Positions 47,750 to 61,300 of a DNA stretch of 64,000 nucleotides are shown here, piece by piece. Both the position numbers and the translations under genes were made by a program. A model generated the notes under the pieces. It was not told the DNA's origin. It worked only from the letters and a program-made list of their open reading frames with translations, and ran no database searches. Source of the stretch: Isoetes taiwanensis (Eukaryota > Streptophyta > Lycopodiopsida > Isoetales > Isoetaceae); assembly GCA_021234155.1 (NCBI GenBank), contig JAJEKV010000103.1, forward strand, positions 2,418,001-2,482,000, read 5' to 3'. Numbering within the stretch: the stretch's first letter is position 1; every line of letters starts with the position of its first letter.

Positions 47750-49080
47750 TACACAGAGGGTAAACTCAAAATTTTGAAAACCATCGCAGATTTTGCTATG
47801 GGGAGAGTAGACAACTGGGATTTTGATGAAGGCTTATTGCAATGGTCAGTTGCAGTGATTAAGGAAGGAAGGAAGGAAGGAAGTATAACGCTTTCAAAGG
47901 CAAACACACGGCGACATGACCACAAGTACAAAGAAAACAAAAATACCTTTCAAAGTTCAATAGGAATAGATTTCAGAAATACTTGAAGGATTAACATATT
48001 AACAGGTTGCATATGTTGATATAGTGATATAGGGTTTTATCATGCTCACCTTTTCCATGTGAGCTAGTAAAAAATTCCAGACGCATGTCCTTTTCGAGAG
48101 ACGCCAGGAAACTGCCTAAGAAATGAAATGGTCTTGACCGGTGGAGGACTTAAACTGGTGGAGGAAAAACCATTACTCCAAAAACATGCTTGTTATAGAT
48201 AATTCCCATAGATGTGAGCTAATTCGTGATGATTTTGAGACAATGTTGGACAAACTCAAGATCATGAGTTTTATCATCACATATATAAGAATGAGTCTCC
48301 TTTACAATTCCTCTCAATGAGTCTTTTTTCTTCTCTTTTGCAACTTTTTTTTTTTTTTTCTTGGTCTCTTTTTTTCTTCTTCCTTCTTTTGTCTTTCTTC
48401 TGCCACTGTTTCTTTCATTCTCCTGTAAGTGATGTGCACAAGAATGGAGACCTGGTCAGTATGTCAATGGTAGGATTGAGCTTCCTGTTGAATTTTGAAT
48501 CCATAGTTTTCTGCAAAATCTATCACAGAGACAATAGTATCATCTTGAAGTGTTGCCAAACATTGCCTGAATTGTTAGGCTTGCCAATGAGCTCTGTAAC
48601 TATTTGGAACAAAGTTCTTCAAAGTTTTAGTTGCATGCTGATGGAATTCAAAAGGAGAACCTGCTTTGTATGCCAATCTTGTAACCTTTGCAGGTTTCTT
48701 GCCTGCCCTACTTTTCTTGTTCTGGACTTCTAGCTGCAAAAATGAAATAAGCTTAAATTTTCTTCATTCACACAGCAAAATATAAAATAGATCTACCTTT
48801 TCAAACACTTTTCAATTAATCTCTAGCTTATTAATCTTAATCTTTTCTCTCGGGCATGTGGACAGCCTGTATTAAAATCAATCAAGTGCGTGAAATTCAA
48901 GGTAAATAAAACTGGAAATTACAACCTCTTCAAACCACATATATTACACGCCCAGATTTGTTTTTTTTTTTTTTTGGAAATACTAGAGGTTTGTTCAATA
49001 CACGGTAAGTGCTCATTGTGAAGACTATTTTTGCATCTGAAATGTGACGCCCTAAAACATAATAACCTTTTAGCTAGTAA
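47750..49080. other. Unassigned stretch with a GGAA run and T-rich sequence
   Basis: The frame at 47,774-47,986 may be the tail of the FCP1-like locus; it contains a GGAA repeat (about 47,862-47,882). Long T runs occur near 48,345-48,362 and 48,960-48,977. The frame at 48,317-48,733 shows no domain. Confidence 0.4.
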
Positions 49081-49081
49081 A

Positions 49082-49297
49082 TATAGAATTTCAGAGCGCT
49101 CAGCGGATAACTAACATGCACAACTAGATTACAGAATTTGGTTGGAGTCCTGCCACGTAGTTACATGATTTTATAGATAGCAAATGCATTACGCCTACGA
49201 AAAGTAACGGGACGGACTCCGATCGTGGATATGACTTTGGATCCATGTCATTGATCCATATATATAATGTCACGTGTACATCGGCTATTATCCAATA
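49082..49297 (-). repeat. 3' LTR of the gag-only element
   Basis: 216 bp, collinear with 50,542-50,757. Both termini have changed: it runs from ta to ta where the other LTR has tg and ca. Confidence 0.8.
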
Positions 49298-49541
49298 CTC
49301 CCATTGCCACTGTACACATTTTACAGATTGAATACACATCATCTGCTTCCACTGAAACTTGAATATTTTTTCTCCCACTGGATTTACACAATTCTTTTGC
49401 TTCCACGGGATCGGCTATTATCCAATACTCCCATTGCCACTGTACACATTTTACAGATTGAATACACATCATCTGCTTCCACTGAAACTTGAATATTTTT
49501 TCTCCCACTGGATTTACACAATTCTTTTGCTTCCACGGGAT
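49282..49541. repeat. 130-bp tandem duplication across the LTR/polypurine junction
   Basis: Units 49,282-49,411 and 49,412-49,541 are essentially identical. The first includes the last bases of the 3' LTR and the polypurine tract. Confidence 0.95.
49298..49309 (-). promoter_or_regulatory. Polypurine tract of the gag-only element
   Basis: On the minus strand a purine-rich GGCAATGGGAG immediately precedes the 3' LTR. It is duplicated in the adjacent 130-bp tandem repeat. Confidence 0.65.
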
Positions 49542-49549
49542 CTAAAATA

Positions 49550-50292
49550 ATAAATCACGAACATAATTTGCTTTGGACACTCTTTTGCATAATGTTCTTT
49601 CTCGTCACAACAAAAACATTGACGAATCTTCTTCAATTCTTCTGGACTTAGTTTCTTTCCTTTCCATTTTGATGCTGCAAGAAATGCTTTATCTTCCATG
49701 GCAGATATTTCTTGATGTACCCTTCTTCTTTTGACAATTTCTTCTTTTAAAATAGGTTATCACTTGATCAGGAGATAAATTATCACGATTATTTAATGTT
49801 GCCTCCAACTGCCCAAATGAACTAGGAAGACTGGATATAAAAGTAGCCACCTGCTCTTTGGGATCCACTTATCACCTACAACCGCCAATTGCTGCACCAA
49901 GATCTTGAATCTGCATACTGCTTTCCCAATTTCTTCACTATCATCAATACCAAATTGTGAATTCTTGTCGCAGAAACATCTTCATTGACTCTTTCTTTGA
50001 TTCATAAATATCAACAAGAGTTTTGCCAGGCTTCATGAGCAGAATTCTTGCTGCTCACATCAAGTACTTGCTGATTTCCTAATGCTGCTACAATTAAATC
50101 ATATGCCTTATTGTTACAAATTTGCCACTTTGCAACTTCATCGAAATTGTTGGGCTTCTTCTCTGTGCCTGTCACAATACTCCAGAGATCTCTTTGACGG
50201 AATAAAGATTTCATCCTCACCTTCCAGATGTAAAAACCTTCACCATCAAATCTGTCAATAGATGTCTTCTTCACTATCACGTTGAAAGCCAT
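49550..50292 (-). pseudogene. Copia-type gag (UBN2/DUF4219-like) with CCHC knuckle
   Basis: From the ATG at 50,292 the frame reads MAFNV, then FDGEGFYIWKVRMKSLFRQR, DLWSIVTG and AYDLIVAALGNQQVLD, the standard Copia gag N-terminus. A zinc knuckle CFCCDEKEHYAKEC (C-x2-C-x4-H-x4-C) lies at about 49,574-49,615. Several frame changes and stops occur between them. The protein would form the particle shell and bind RNA. Confidence 0.8.
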
Positions 50293-50529
50293 CCTTGAAT
50301 CTTGCACTCTAGAATTATCACACACAAATATAATAAGATAGATTTTCCCTCTACAAATATCTTCAACTAATTTTAGGGCCTTTTCCTAATCTGACATAAG
50401 CTCACTAATTTAAGGATGGGCTCTCAGCCATCATCGCTGCAATACAGAGAGCGAGTTGGTCATGAATTTGAAGCCTTTTCCTGGACCCCAGCAATGCCCT
50501 TCTTCACATCAGCCTCTTCAAAGCCAAAG

Positions 50530-50541
50530 CTCTGATACCAT
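50530..50541 (-). promoter_or_regulatory. Primer-binding site for initiator tRNA-Met
   Basis: On the minus strand TGGTATCAGAGC directly follows the 5' LTR. It is the standard plant Copia primer-binding sequence. Confidence 0.9.
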
Positions 50542-50757
50542 GTAGAATTTTAGAGCACTCAGCGGATAACTAACATGCACAACTAGATTACAGAATTTAG
50601 TTGGAATCCTGCCAACCGCAATTACTTGATTTTATAGATAGCAAACAAAGACAGCTACGAAATTGATGGATGTGACTCTGATCAGGGACATGACTTTTGG
50701 ATCCACATCATTGATCCACATATACAATGCCATGTGTACAATGGCTAGTATCCAACA
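50542..50757 (-). repeat. 5' LTR of the gag-only element
   Basis: 216 bp with intact tg...ca ends. Its last 66 bp are the start of the large duplication as seen in this window. Confidence 0.85.
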
Positions 50758-52566
50758 AGAACCGTAAGTTTGTTGCCAAAGGTGGCAAAATGTTATAGCC
50801 AATAAACCCGTGAAAGTTTAGGCAAAGAATTTCGCGCAGAATACTTAGATTAGTGCTTAATACTTGCCGTATAGTCTAATGCAGAGACCTCAGGCTAGGC
50901 CGGCTAGTTCTAAGAATTATGGCTCTAACAATAAGTGGTGTAGCCAGAGGGACGAAATAAACAACAAATGGAAAGAAAGGCAGTCGAAGGAATTTTTGGC
51001 AAAATGTATAAACACATAAAGGTAACTTTAATAAATAGATACATAGATAGTATTTTAACGTCCATGGAGATCACAATAGGGTATTAAAGTTATTTAACAT
51101 TAAAGTGACTTTAATGTGTAAAGTGACTTCAACAACTATGATCTTCCCAACATGGATGATATTGGATGTTGGAGACGTGGTGAGTGTGAGACATGGACTT
51201 GCAACATGGTTAAGGTCAGAATAGTCCCGGGTTGTACATACAACACGTGAAGTGTACAAGATTAAAAAAACTTCGTCTGAAAGTCACCTCTGAATTCTAT
51301 CTGTTGATTATTTATTCGAGAGGCATGGAAGCATCAATATGTAAGGCAATGGATGGATTGCACAATTTTGAAACATGTACTTTAGAACTACCTTACGAGC
51401 ATTGAGATGCACATGGCTTTATTAGTTGCATCAATGCATTGTGTGAACGAAAAGAAACCTTACAAATAAACAACTATAATATAATGAGAATAGTTTATTC
51501 CATTTACTAATATCATTGATGAAAATACTATTTGTTAGCGTATTTAACCGATCTATTGACCCATATGAGCACATTAATAGTACAGCACTTGAAACTACTT
51601 TGACCTAGTTTAGTTGTTCTATCAGTGTGGCATAAATTGGCACAAGGTTTTTTTCATTAAAAAAATAAAAGCAATGGTGTTAATGTCTATAAAAGCACTA
51701 CAATTGTCTCAATAGAATACTATAGCCACTGCAAATGCTAAATCCGATGTAATTCAGCTGTCTCGCGTGATATATTAAACGCCCTCTCTCTTTCTATTTA
51801 CTTCTATGTATGGCCGTGAAAAAGTAAGAAATTTAACCACATGCACCCCCCCCTCCCCCGGGGCAAATCTGTGAGACAGAATAGCATGAACATGTCCTTA
51901 TCTTTGAGATCGAGTAGCATAAGTCCTAAGAAGATATTGAAGGTTTCAAACAACCATAATCTAAAGCCATGTTAATGCATAAAATGCTTCAATTTGAACA
52001 TATTCAACCATAATTCAAGCCATGTTAATGCATAAAATGCTTGAATTTTGAGCTATGAAACATTAATGTAGTTATGCATTAAGTTCAGACATTCCATGCA
52101 TAACCCAATTATGAAGTTGAAAGCTGCATTAACTCGTTATTTGAATGCGGTAAACTTGATGTGAAGATGTTAAACTTATGTCACTGGGGAATATATAAAA
52201 ATCACCATTGGGAATTTGCAGTATCTGTTGACATTAATTTAAGCACAAGTGTGACATCAATGGCGCTGGGGAGTGGGGCAAAAGACTATTTTGAGGCGGC
52301 GCGTAGAGCGAGGCAGATAATGGGAGGACAAATTTGCAAATGTGGGTATGGAAGGAAGGAGAAAAAAATGAAAAGGGGCACGGGAAGGAACTCAAGTCCC
52401 AAGGATACAAAATCCTTATATTAGGGGCCAATGGTGGAAGTAAACATGTGCAAATAAAATTAGAAATAACAAAGGATGTGTGTGGGCCTGGGTGTAACAC
52501 AGCAGGCAGGCAGAAATCCGGCGTCGACTGAGGCGCTTCAAAAACACCATAGCCGGCAGTTCAAGA

Positions 52567-53619
52567 ATGCAGCATTCTGGCCACGATTGCGTGAGTAAAA
52601 CCTCTTAAATCCTTTCAGAGCGTACAGCCCAATCCTTCGGTTTGGTTGGGCTGCACCTGTTCATGTTAGCTGTCTCTATTCTATTTCTCGTTCTTCTTCT
52701 TCTGTTCATCTCTGCCTCTTCTCTGCTTAGGCCTTGCAGGTGCACCAGGAAAATCATAGCCGCCCCTCGGACCGAATTCCGGCGCGCCCCGAGCCTGATC
52801 TCAGCCTCTCTATCGGTGGCTCCCTCAACACTAAAACCCCTTGCCATCAGTGGGATTCATCCAAGACTCAGCTCACCATTTTCTATGATGGCACTGTTTA
52901 CGTCTTCGATGATGTCTCCGAAGAAATGGCAAGTCTTCTTTTCCTCCGCGGTTAGGTCGATAAAATTTATGTTCTCCGTGGACGATAAAAATCAATCAAT
53001 CTATCTATCTATCTTTGTCTGTCTGTCTGTCTGTCTGTCTATCTCTCTATCTATCTTTGTGGCAAAGCTTGAATAATTGTCCTTTTTTATCCCTAGGCTA
53101 GCCACATAATCAACGTGGCAGGACTTAGCTCTGGTGAGCCGGCTGTCCCAGATCTTCATTCCTTCCTCGAACGACAAAAGGCTACAACACAACCATCTCC
53201 TCGCGCTGACAATGGACATATTGGTTGGTGCCCTCAGGTTTTCTTGCATAAATTGTGTTGTCAGAACATGATGCTTTTCTGATGCATATATTGTGTATAG
53301 GTTTAAGATACAACCGAAAAGTATCACTTCAAAGGTTCCTTGAGAAGCGAAAATCTAGGTTTGTCACATCTGGTGTTACATTGTCACATCTGGTGTTGCA
53401 GGCAAGTTGTATGTCAAGAATATTGACATGTTATTCTCATTTGCTCCTTCCATTGCCAGATCTCGCGAAAAGGCTATTTTGGAACAAGAATCCAGGACTA
53501 ATTCATGGGCCTGTGGCAAGCAAAATATTCTGGAAAGCACCTCCAATCGCATGGATCCCTTCGGATTCTTCGATGCCAAAAGGAAAGAACTCGAACAACA
53601 AAAACATGATGATCGATGA
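52567..53619 (+). CDS. TIFY/JAZ-like transcriptional repressor, copy B
   Basis: TIFY/JAZ proteins are nuclear repressors. In known members the TIFY (ZIM) domain recruits NINJA-type adaptors, and the Jas motif binds COI1 and MYC factors. Exon 1 (52,567-52,590) encodes MQHSGHDC. Exon 2 (52,740-52,928) ends in a TIFY domain reading QLTIFYDGTVYVFDDV. Exon 3 (53,097-53,237) continues the domain with SHIINVAG. Exon 4 (53,301-53,358) carries a Jas core, SLQRFLEKRKSR, and ends exactly where the conserved 'Jas intron' of JAZ genes lies. Exon 5 starts at 53,402; an open frame runs to a stop at 53,619. The intron after exon 2 uses a GC donor (GCAAGT) and contains a microsatellite. The exon 3/exon 4 junction is one base out of phase with the Jas frame, so an indel or misplaced splice site remains. 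It could also belong to the PPD branch of TIFY proteins. Confidence 0.8.
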
Positions 53620-55399
53620 TGATCACAACACTAACAAGAAAGATCAACACCACAATAAAGACTAACTACACTACAGTGATACTATTGATACTATCGTATG
53701 AAGCACGAGAGTTGAGCTATTGTGGGAAGCCCAAGGACCATTTCTTTTTAAGCTAAATGTACATTACAAAGACCCCATGATTTGAATATTTGGATAAAGC
53801 GTTGTTTTCTAATGTAAATGCAATATGTTTCTTCCTTTGATCTTTCCATTTACTGTATCTATGTATTTTGCACCTTAATCACATGGTTTTTTAGATCTTC
53901 TTAAAAAGCTTTCTTGCCAACTTGCCATGTGTAACATGACGACAAATGATGTCCTTGATATAATAATCTAATGCTCAATTTGGAGGCATGTGGCTACAGT
54001 GGATACTCTGTGTCCACCCATATATATGTTATGTGATACCACAACCTAATGTTATTGGTGTTTTTGCGTCGTGGAGTAGCTCATTCAAACAATGACATAA
54101 TATAGAATCACATTAAATTGTGTGATTCTTAATGATATGCTACAAAAAAGAATGAGTATAATATGCAATGGGGTACTCATAGGATATAGTAGAATGATAA
54201 TGACATATTACATACTACGTATCTATCATGCTTGGTAAGAGCACGCGGTTTTGGCATATATAATTTTGTTTAATAATGTTTACGTGAAACAATGATATTG
54301 GCATTTGTCGTGACTCTTACAACATTGTTAATGGTTGTGTCTACATCATTCGTACGTTAACAAAATTAGCACGTGGCCATTTGTGTGTTGTATATACCTC
54401 CACCTAAATGTTCAATGTCTGCCACTGAACGGAAGATTATTCATTACTGTTAGAAAATATATCCCAACAACATCATTGACGATCATATAACCTTTCACGG
54501 CCTCTTGTTAGTTCTTTTTTTTTTGTGCAAATGATGTTATATTATATGTTGAACAACTATTTGAAGGGTTTCGCATGAAAATAGATCATGTCGACATATT
54601 TGATACTATGACGCCCAATCATTTAGAAAGAGTTCTTACTCATTTGGAGCAGAAGTTTCAATGGGACTCCTCATGATACATGTATATTGACCTATTAAGT
54701 AGGCATGCCTACATTCTATCCTTGCCAAGAAATTTCGAGGTTAGAAAAACAATACGCGGACGGACAGGCTAGTGACAGAGACCTGGTTTAGAATATGGTA
54801 CGTAAGCTTCAGGAGTTAGATCTGCTACTTTATCAAATGATCCGGGTACTGCAGTTTGAAAAACCAACCATTCAAATAATCTATGACCAAGCTTCTCCAG
54901 ATTATTAAGGATCTAGCCTAAGATCTGGAACTCATGGAGTGGAAATCAAAAGCTTTCTGCTTGTTTCGAGTATGGAGAGCGTTGATGACCATAAGATCAT
55001 GGAGTTTAAAACGAAATTGAGGACACATCTAGCCTACCGCAAAGCCACTTTAAAAATCACGATTCAGATATTTTTTATTCCACTATTCATTTTTTTTCAA
55101 CTCGGATTTTTAACCTATGTTTTGAGTTAAAAATTACGGCCTGTGTTTTTTTGGATTTGAATTAGTAGGTTCATTGCACCATTTATTACGTCCACTAGAA
55201 ATTATAGACAATAAAATCATGGCAAAAAAACGGAGTTTAAACAAGGAAGAACGAAGAGGCTAATAGTTTTCCATCATAAAAACATCTTTTATATTAATAT
55301 AAGGTATGTACATGTACAATATATGCCACAAATATGAGTACATAATCATTGATAATAATTTTTCACGTCTGCTTCTTCGGAAAGCAGCATTGTGGGGCT

Positions 55400-58300
55400 G
55401 ATATTAATAAATCAAACATTTAGAGTGTTTCAACGACATCCAATACTCTTTTCATCTTCATCCTTTGATGCCAAAATGGAAGATTTATGTCGCTCTCTAC
55501 ATTCAAGCAACATTTGATGGGGTCATCATAGTTCAAACATATCCTGGTCTTCCCAAATCTTCTATCACCCTAAGGTTTTATGTATGTTTTAATGAAGATA
55601 TCTTGTATCCCATGTTGTGGGTGGCAATAACCTCCCAATTTCCTTTGATCTAGAATGACGGAAAGTCAAAGTCCTTCAGCTCCGGAACAACCGATCTAAT
55701 CTTGAGTCCCATAGCCCTTATCATAGAAGATCATATACCAATGTTTGTTTCATGGCCCTTTAGATGACTTAACAATTTCGAACAAGCAAGACCTTTGAAT
55801 ATGAGAAGATTCCTTTTTCCAAATGGACGCATGATCCATGTAAAGCTTCAAATGAAATGCCCTTTTTGTGAATTTTCCCATCCACTTGATAGACTACTAA
55901 TAACACCTCCGGCTATTCAAATTGCAACTAAAGAGGCCTTGAAGCCACAAGCAAACATGCCCCGACATGTCTACATAGGAAGAAACAATGCTCAATTGTC
56001 TCGGCCCCTCTCAGGCACATAAGGGACAAAGTGCGTATACCTCTGGATCAAATCGTGGCAACTAATATTAACACGCATGACAACGATGAATGACTTGCCA
56101 CCATAAAAATGTATACTTTGGGATTGAGTAGTTTATCCCATACCAACTTCCACGCTTTCTTCCAAATTCCTATAAATGACCAAAGGACACTTGGATGAAG
56201 GAGGCAAGATGTCCGCAGCTAGCAAGACCTTGTCACTTAACTTATTTGTTTTGACACGCCATGAACTACCCAAGGCCGAGGATCATCCACTTGTGCTATT
56301 AGAGGAAGAATCAAGACACCTTCTCGCCAAATAGCTCGATCCCATCTTAAAAGGAGGAACTTAGCTCTAAACTCTTCCCATGTCAAGAATCGCCTTTGAT
56401 TATTATACCAATCGATATCATATATACACTGCCGATCTCCATCGACAAGGCCAATGGGTGGATTGAAGATATCGAGGACCACCGTCCAATGGAATCCACC
56501 AACAACTTGCAGTAGTGCTAGTGTGCGCAAGATGGTGAAAATGAAACAAATATTGTACACTCTCCCATGCAACTAGCAATCCTTTAAGAAATGGAGACGC
56601 ATTAGGGTATGCAACAAGGATAAAACAGAGCCCAGGGGAAAAGTGGTCTAAGGTCTAACAGATGGAGACCCAAAAGAAATGCACATTTGCAAAGACTGAT
56701 AAACTACGCGGAAACCGGGGAACTCATCCACATTATTCAAAATTCTCCAAATAAACTTAGAAATCATCACCTTGCTCAAGCAAAATAAACTTAGTCCTTC
56801 AAATTTAAACAACCGATCTAATCTTGAGTATGTTAGCCCTTATCATAGAAGATCATATACCAATGCTTGCTCATTCTTTAGATGGCTTAACAATTTCTCG
56901 AACAAGTAAGACCTTTGAATATGAGAAGATTCCTTCTTTTCCAAATGGACCGTGATGATCCATGCGTAAGCCAAATGAAATGTTCTTTTTTGCTGAATTT
57001 TCCCATCCACTTGATAGACTACTAATAACACCCCACCGCTATTCAAATTGCAATGAAAGAGGCCTTGAAGCCACAAGCAAACATGCCCTACATGTCTACA
57101 TCTAAGAAACAATGCTCAATTGTCTCCCCTCTCAGGCACATAAGGGACAAAGTGCGATATCCTCTCGACAAAATCTATGCACCGTAATATTAACGCTGTG
57201 AGACAACGATGAATGACTTGCCACCATAAAACAGATACTTGGGATTGAGTAGTTTATCCCATACCCACTTCCATACTACTTTCTGCCAGTCCCTATAAAT
57301 CATCCACTTGTGCTATAGGAGGAAGAACTGAAGACACCTTCTGCCAAATAGCTCGATCCCATCTTAAAAGGAGGAACTTAGCTCTAAACTCTTCCCATGT
57401 CAACAACTGCCTTTGATTATTATACCAAACTGATATCATATATACACTCCATCGATTTCCATCGACAAGGTCAATGGGTGGATTGAAGATACCAGAGGAC
57501 CACCGTCCAATGGAATCCACTAGCAACTTGCAGTAGTGCTAGTGTGCGCAAGATGGTGAAAATGAAACAAAGATTGTACACTCTCCCATGCAACTAGCAA
57601 TCCTTTAAGAAATGGAGACGTATTAGGGTATGCGGTCAGTGGATAAAACAAAGCCCAGGGGAAAAGTGGTCTAAGGTCTAACAGATGGAGACCCAAAAGA
57701 AATGCGCATTTGCAAAGACTGATAAACTAGGCGGAAACCCGGGAACTCATCCACATTATTCAAAATTCTCGAAATAAACTTAGAAATCATCACCTTGCTC
57801 TGCGAAAGAAAATTGATCATCCCAAGGCTGCCAAAATGCTTTGGCAACATGCACTTTTTCCAACTGACTTTGACAGCAGCACCCTCCTCTGTTCCCCCCC
57901 CCAAATGAAGTTCCTGACAACCTTGACGATAAGTTGTACTTTTGACTGTGGAGCCAACATGAACGAAGGCATATACATATGGGTGCTACTTAAAACTGAC
58001 TTAGCCACAATGATTCGTCCCGCCATGGAAAGATTAGCTGTGGACCACCAGAAAAGGTGCTTTTCCAAGCCCTTAATCACTGCCTCCCAAGCATCACTTG
58101 ATGAGATATGAACACCTACGGGGATACCAAGAAGTTTGGTTGCTTTACCATGGGGAAGGATCTTCCATGGATAGGCAGTTACGCATGGTGGAACTGGAGA
58201 GTTCAATGCCCATAATGCTGTGCACTTCTGCCAACCCACAAAAATATCAGATGCTAGGGAAAAAGAATCCAACAAGGAAATGGCATTCCGCAAATTTTGC

Positions 58301-61300
58301 TCATCTGCCCTCAAAAAAAAAGAAAGTATCATCTACATATTGATGACCTCCTGCGACCCATTGTTCATAAGAAGTCCATGCAAAATTCCCTCCTGAGCGG
58401 CAAGAGAGAACACCTGGGCAAGGACCTCTGCCACAACTGTAAATAACAAAGGAGCTAATGGGCAGCCCTGACGGATGCCATGACCCACCCGAAAGAATGC
58501 CGAGGGTTCCCCTTGAAGAGAATAGAAGAGCTGAAAGCGTAATAATGAAGCCTCATGACATCACCGTGAATTGTGCACCAAAACCAAAGCTAAGGGAGAT
58601 TTTCTTAGAAGACCCAATCAACATTGTTGTAATGCTTTTGCAAAGTCCAAACTTCAAATATACAATTTCATGGCTCAAGTCGAGCCCAATAAATACCTTC
58701 ATAAATAGTGCCTACATTGTTTAATATGCATTGTTGTGGTAGAAATCATGACTGTAGAAGAATATCCCAAAGCTTTTGAGCATAAGCTTTGGCAAAGATC
58801 TTGTACACGTAAGATAGCAAGGTGATAGGACACCATCCAAAATTGATGAAGGCTCCTTATATTTGGGAATGAGAGAAATGCGGCTCGAAAGTTAAGAATT
58901 TTGTCTAAACGCCTTTGCCTCTTGAAATCCCTCGGAAATGCGCTGCGCATTAACGCCCCATAACTCCCCGAAAGAACTCTATAGGAATGCCATCAATTCC
59001 GTGACACTTTCCTTTCTTCAAAAGGAAGGTAGCATCTCGCTAAACCATTCACCGTGAATCTCGCTTCTAGAGTAGCCCTTTGCTCTTCGAGATATAATAG
59101 GATGTATTTGCAAGTAATGCCTCCTCGAAAATTTGATTGAAGGGAAGCAAAAAGAAAGAAAAGTGGCCATGCGTAAAGAATTTAAGTTGTTTCAGATCGA
59201 GATGAGAGGCCCATCTTGAACTTGAGAGACACGATGGCAAAAGCTTGTCTCCGGATTTTTACAAACTCTAAAAAGGAAGCCCAGGCGGCCGATTCCCCTC
59301 TTTGAACCATTGCAGCCCGCTTTAACGCGAAAGCATGATGGACTTGATCGCCTTCCATTGGTCTAATCGCCGCCGACCGCTTCTCCTCCCCGGCATCCTG
59401 TGGTACAAACGCACTGGCAAGCCATTAATTGTTGGTACAGAGCAATCAAAATCCCTCGATTAGCAAAGCAGACTCATTGATCTAACCCCAATTCTTAGCA
59501 AAGGACTTCACAAAGAGGCGAGCATCAACAATCCCAACCATTCCTTTCCTTCTCACAAATGCAGAGGGACCTCGCTTGCTTGCATCCATTCTTAAACTCC
59601 TCATCCTTCAAATATGAAGTGTTTAACTTGAAATAAGTCTTGGTTCGCTTTATGCTTCCCATCCCGAGAACAAGAGAAATCATGGATATTGATCTGAAAA
59701 TAGAGTCGTTGTCAAGCATGTTTTGGCGAGAGAAATTATACAAATATATAGCTTCCAATGGATTATAATATCACATGTCATGACGCATATGCTCTACCAG
59801 CTCCCAAGCCGACCATTGCACCAAGTGAAGGTTCCATCACCATCCACCTCTACCAAACTACGCTTATGCATCAAATCGCCGCCATCGCTCATGTTCAAAG
59901 CCTTGATGATTTTTGATCCTCCGTCGAGACGATCAACTTCCAACTCCACCATATTGAAGTCATCCACCAATAACCATGCAACATGAACCCCGGTCGAACT
60001 AGTTTGATCTCAAAGCAGCCCAGAGTGCACCTCTCTATATTATGTCTCCATGATATAAGCCCCCCCCCCTCCCCCCCTTGCCGAAGTCCGGCCGCAGAAC
60101 CACCAAGGCATTATATCGCTTACCTACCACGAGGCTACGCTTTGCACATCCTCCTTTTTTGCACTTGTGCTCTTGTAGACAATAGAAATCTGAATTCAAC
60201 CTAGCAAGAGCCATGGAAAGTTTGCTCTTTTTGGTTTGGGAAGAAGCAACACCTTTAACATTCTAGGAAACCAGCTTCATAATGCAGGGGGTCTGGTGAC
60301 CGGCATTCCAAATCCATGGAGTCACTATTAGCACATGATGCTTCCACCTGATCAGCCCAGGTGAGTCCAGATGATGCAAGAATGGTTGTAACAATGGTAG
60401 CCACTGCTGGTTCAACTGGAGTAGCACACTCAACAGGAAGAGATTGTGGTGCAATAGTGTTTCTCCGACGGGCAACTCTTTTCATATGAGGGATGGACCA
60501 TTCACCACGAGATACTTCCGGGGCCATTCCCGCTTATGCAGCAATGACTGCAAGCCTCTCACATTGCTCATCAGAAAAAGTAGCTTCGGATGCAGAGGAG
60601 GAGGAAGGAGAGGGAGGAAGAGGAGCAGGAACAGATACAGGAGTAGGAGTAGGCTGGCTAGAACCCAAAGCTGCCAAGACTGGAGAGGGATCAGAGGCAG
60701 ATGGAGACACTTGACCATGGTTGCGAGGCCGCAAAGAAAGGGAGTTGTTCTTTTAACGCGAAAACTAGAGAATGCCTCAACATCAGGAAATATGCCTGCT
60801 CAGGACCATTAAGTAACTATAAATCATATTTGAAGAACAGTGGACCACTTTTGACAACAAGAGATTTTGGGAGAGATGCGTCAGCTGGAAGAGAGACACA
60901 AATACGAGGACCATTCACAATAAAATGCGCAAGGTGGAGACCCAAGCCACTAGCAATAGCCATCATGAACTTTGGAACTTGCAACTCAATAGAAAAATCT
61001 TCCAAGGCAAAACCAGCATGGCATCCGAAGAGCACTAGTCTTACTAGGCAAAAAGCCAGGAGTGTATACCTGATACAAAAGATAGTGCCCCCATAAAGGA
61101 TCTACCCCCCGCTCCACCAGCTTATCAACTGCTATGGGAGACCCAAACATGATCAGAAAACAATTGTTTTGCTTGTCAAGGACCTTCGTGATACTAATGT
61201 TGGGGTAAACCCAATCGTGAGATGTCGCTTAACCAAAAGCCCATCCTTTCCGAGATCGACAAACTAACTAGTAAAGTGACACACAACACATTCTAAATAT

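Larger units (their letters stand above)
49082..50757 (-). mobile_element. Gag-only LTR retroelement (TR-GAG-like, Copia lineage)
   Basis: A complete minus-strand element is delimited by two 216-bp LTRs (49,082-49,297 and 50,542-50,757), with a primer-binding site, a polypurine tract and only gag between them. The internal region is about 1.24 kb. No protease, integrase, RT or RNase H is present, and there is no room for them. Such non-autonomous gag-only elements (TR-GAG) are known in plants and must borrow pol from a partner. The flanking 5-mers (gtaaa / agaac) do not match, so no target-site duplication is preserved. Confidence 0.8.
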
